64,000 bases of DNA, taken from CAZBBC01 sp964489835. Lineage in GTDB: Bacteria > Calditrichota > Calditrichia > JAJRVZ01. Position 1 is the first letter of the stretch. Every line of letters starts with the position of its first letter. Position numbers and translations under genes: made by a program. The notes beneath the pieces were generated by a model, which ran no database searches, was not told the DNA's origin, and was given only the letters and a program-made list of their open reading frames with translations. The stretch lies in NCBI GenBank assembly GCA_964489835.1, contig CAZBBC010000002.1, positions 1 through 64,000 on the forward strand, in the 5' to 3' direction. Shown piece by piece: positions 62,587-64,000 of this stretch.

Positions 62587-62679
62587 ATGAAGAGTATTTC
62601 GCTTGTTCTGGTCATCTTGGTTTTTATCATTTTTTTAGGGGTGTGTTCTATGATCGTAAAATTAAATAAAATCGCATAA
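62587..62679 (+). CDS. 30-residue membrane peptide
   Basis: ATG 62587 follows a strong RBS (GGAGG, 62573-62579). The peptide is a single hydrophobic helix (SLVLVILVFIIFLGVC) with a short basic end, ending GCA TAA. The stop and last codon are part of the attC-like core GCATAAC at 62674-62680. Either a real small peptide or the 5' remainder of a longer gene cut by the site. Confidence 0.55.
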   Translation: MKSISLVLVILVFIIFLGVCSMIVKLNKIA

Positions 62680-62779
62680 CTTGGTGTTCAAACGAACGCC
62701 GGGCTGCGGCGATGATTCACGAAAAGCTTCTGGGGTGGAGGTTGGCTTTGCCAGGCGCTGCTTAACACCCGTGTTATGT
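62674..62779 (+). other. attC-like recombination site 3 (left border of MBL cassette)
   Basis: 106 bases from GCATAAC to GTTATGT. CATAAC/GTTATG pairs outermost, GGTGTT (62683-62688) with AACACC (62764-62769), then GCC (62698-62700) with GGC (62754-62756). This is the R''-L''-L'-R' order of an integron attC in the + direction. Its R' GTTATGT, extended to GTTATGTTT, is the exact complement of AAACATAAC after the MBL gene. Confidence 0.7.
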
Positions 62780-62828
62780 TTTTGATAGCCATAATATTTA
62801 AACAATTATAATATAAAGAGAGAAGTCA

Positions 62829-63659
62829 TTGAAATTAACTGTACTCGTAGACAATAATACTTTAATCGACCGTTATTTTTTAGCAGAACCCGGTTTAAGT
62901 ATTCATATTAATGATAATGAAGTAAATGTACTTTTTGATGTTGGCTATTCAGATGTCTTCATACGAAATGCTCAAAAAATGAATATTTCGTTGTCTCAGA
63001 TAGATTTTATTGCTATTTCACATGGACATCTTGATCATACCTGGGGGTTGGAATCATTATTAAAATATTACACTGAATTAAAAATTGAACAAATTCAGCA
63101 CAAAACTCCAACGATTATTGGTCATCCAAAAACATTTTCAAGTATTGCCTATTCAGGAATTCCAGAGATTGGATCAAATATTTCAGAAAATAAATTGAAG
63201 AAACACTTTGAGCTAAGTCTTAAAAAAAGACCTCAATGGATTACAAAAAGTATAGTCTATCTTGGTGAAATACCAAGGAAAAATAACTTTGAAAGGAATA
63301 TGGGATTAGGTGTAAAAGAAGGAGAAAATGAAGAAGATAAGATTCCAGAAGATTCAGCAATAGTTTATAAATCAGATAATGGTTTAGTCGTAATAACAGG
63401 TTGTTCACACAGTGGAATATGTAATATTATTGAATATGCAAAAGAAGTTTGTTCTGAAGAAAAAATATGTGATATTATCGGAGGATTACATCTTCAGAAT
63501 CCATCAAAGAAACAAATGTCAGGTACTTTAGAATATATAAAAAACCTTGACTTAAAAAATATACATGCATGTCATTGTACAGATTTAAAATCAAAAATAC
63601 AATTATCAGCGGTAGCCAATATTGAGGAAGTTGGAGTAGGCTTAGTTTTAAATTATTAA
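62829..63659 (+). CDS. Metallo-beta-lactamase-fold hydrolase (MJ0296-like)
   Basis: 276 aa, cytosolic. Metal motif SHGHLDH (His65, His67, Asp69, His70), then GCSHSGICNII, IIGGLHLQNPS and the C-terminal HACHCT. The layout matches the subgroup annotated as dihydropteridine-related (beta-D-ribofuranosyl-aminobenzene-phosphate synthase-like) proteins, found in archaea and many bacteria, whose role in bacteria is unclear. TTG start at 62829 with GAGAGAAG upstream. Lower G+C than the kinase region, typical of a cassette gene of separate origin. Confidence 0.88.
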   Translation: MKLTVLVDNNTLIDRYFLAEPGLSIHINDNEVNVLFDVGYSDVFIRNAQKMNISLSQIDFIAISHGHLDHTWGLESLLKYYTELKIEQIQHKTPTIIGHPKTFSSIAYSGIPEIGSNISENKLKKHFELSLKKRPQWITKSIVYLGEIPRKNNFERNMGLGVKEGENEEDKIPEDSAIVYKSDNGLVVITGCSHSGICNIIEYAKEVCSEEKICDIIGGLHLQNPSKKQMSGTLEYIKNLDLKNIHACHCTDLKSKIQLSAVANIEEVGVGLVLNY

Positions 63660-63676
63660 AATGAAGCTAGTATTTG

Positions 63677-63776
63677 ACTAAACATAACAAAATAATAAAC
63701 GCGGATTGAAAAACAGGCCCCCTTTCATTGATTTTGGTTTGGTGTAATTATTTTTTCAAGGAATGTGTCGTTTAGT
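63677..63776 (+). other. attC-like recombination site 4 (right end of MBL cassette)
   Basis: Contains ACATAAC (63682-63688), complement of the R' of site 3. AAAATAAT (63689-63696) pairs with ATTATTTT (63747-63754). A candidate R' is GTTTAGT (63770-63776), also complemented by ACTAAAC at 63677-63683. The inner structure is weaker than in sites 2 and 3, so the exact limits are uncertain. Confidence 0.5.
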
Positions 63777-63821
63777 TTTTCAACCGGTTATTATTGCCGA
63801 TACATTTAAAAAAGGAAGATA

Positions 63822-64000
63822 ATGAATAAAATTAAATTGTGTATAGGATCTAACGATGGTGACATTGCTTTTCTGGCAGGTGCAGAGTATGAAAAAGGGC
63901 GAGATGCGGGACCATTATGGGAAGCGGATGGCCTTCTTCAACCTATGACGATTCAATTCAGAGTCGGAGGTGTGATCCATGAGGAAAGCATGGAGGCAAA
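63822..64000 (+). CDS. Start of a protein of unknown function (3' partial)
   Basis: ATG 63822 with RBS AAGGAAG 3-10 bases upstream; open to the window end, 59 codons (MNKIKLCIGSNDGDIAFLAG, then YEKGRDAGPLWEADG). Not recognised. It lies just right of attC-like site 4, so it may be the next cassette gene. Confidence 0.65.
   Translation, partial: MNKIKLCIGSNDGDIAFLAGAEYEKGRDAGPLWEADGLLQPMTIQFRVGGVIHEESMEA

Noticed and set aside
1..64000. tRNA, rRNA, riboswitch and integrase genes
   Set aside because: Looked for in the intergenic spaces and among the open frames on both strands; none seen. The absence of an integrase leaves the attC-like sites without a partner in this window.

Overview
The window reads as accessory carbohydrate-catabolism DNA from an uncultured Gram-negative bacterium of the FCB group (the KSB1, Calditrichota, Marinimicrobia or Ignavibacteria neighbourhood). 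The clues are a type IX secretion C-terminal tail with the typical YPNPFN motif on one secreted protein, many Cys-anchored lipoproteins, Tat-exported oxidoreductases, and intergenic spaces full of imperfect palindromes. Two runs of exactly 100 N (1237-1336, 25262-25361) mark scaffold gaps, so this is probably a metagenome assembly. Every gene I accept lies on the + strand. All names come from recognising motifs by eye; no database search was run.

Layout. (1) 1-15.2 kb is a tightly packed catabolic operon: class III aminotransferase, Gfo/Idh dehydrogenase, FGGY kinase, NagB-like isomerase/deaminase, amidohydrolase, ceramidase-fold protein, DapA-type aldolase, HpaI-type aldolase, two small paralogous unknown proteins, SSS transporter, second amidohydrolase, second class III aminotransferase, aldo/keto reductase. 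(2) 15.3-25.1 kb holds lipoproteins (beta-propeller glycosidase-like, hydratase-like, DUF4838-like), a Gfo/Idh, an SDR with an altered catalytic Lys, and a large T9SS-secreted glycosidase-like protein. (3) 25.1-26.0 kb is a 9-bp tandem repeat broken by a gap and followed by a foreign-looking frameshifted fragment. (4) 26.0-37.0 kb: GH78 alpha-L-rhamnosidase, Tat-exported Gfo/Idh, DUF6807 protein with an adjacent remnant of a second copy, a complete TRAP transporter, a lipoprotein Gfo/Idh and a URO-D-like protein. (5) 37.0-46.2 kb: beta-helix, sulfatase, sialidase-like/PA14 and GH36-like/NPCBM proteins. (6) 46.6-55.5 kb is an unusual exported module: Sec-exported Gfo/Idh, beta-propeller protein, two Tat-exported DegT-type aminotransferases and two ceramidase-fold proteins. 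(7) 55.5-64 kb is a different kind of region: gene fragments, a mazEF pair and an MBL-fold gene, each bounded by structures that look like integron attC sites, and a hybrid sensor kinase carrying two in-frame palindromic insertions and cut from its Hpt domain by a stop codon.

Taken together, regions 1-6 suggest extracellular and periplasmic breakdown of a sulfated, rhamnose-containing (perhaps amino- or keto-modified) glycan, import by SSS and TRAP transporters, and cytoplasmic catabolism through dehydrogenase, lactonase/hydrolase, kinase and aldolase steps. The most interesting points are the integron-like cassettes at the right end and the exported PLP-aminotransferase/Gfo-Idh/ceramidase-fold module at 46-55 kb.
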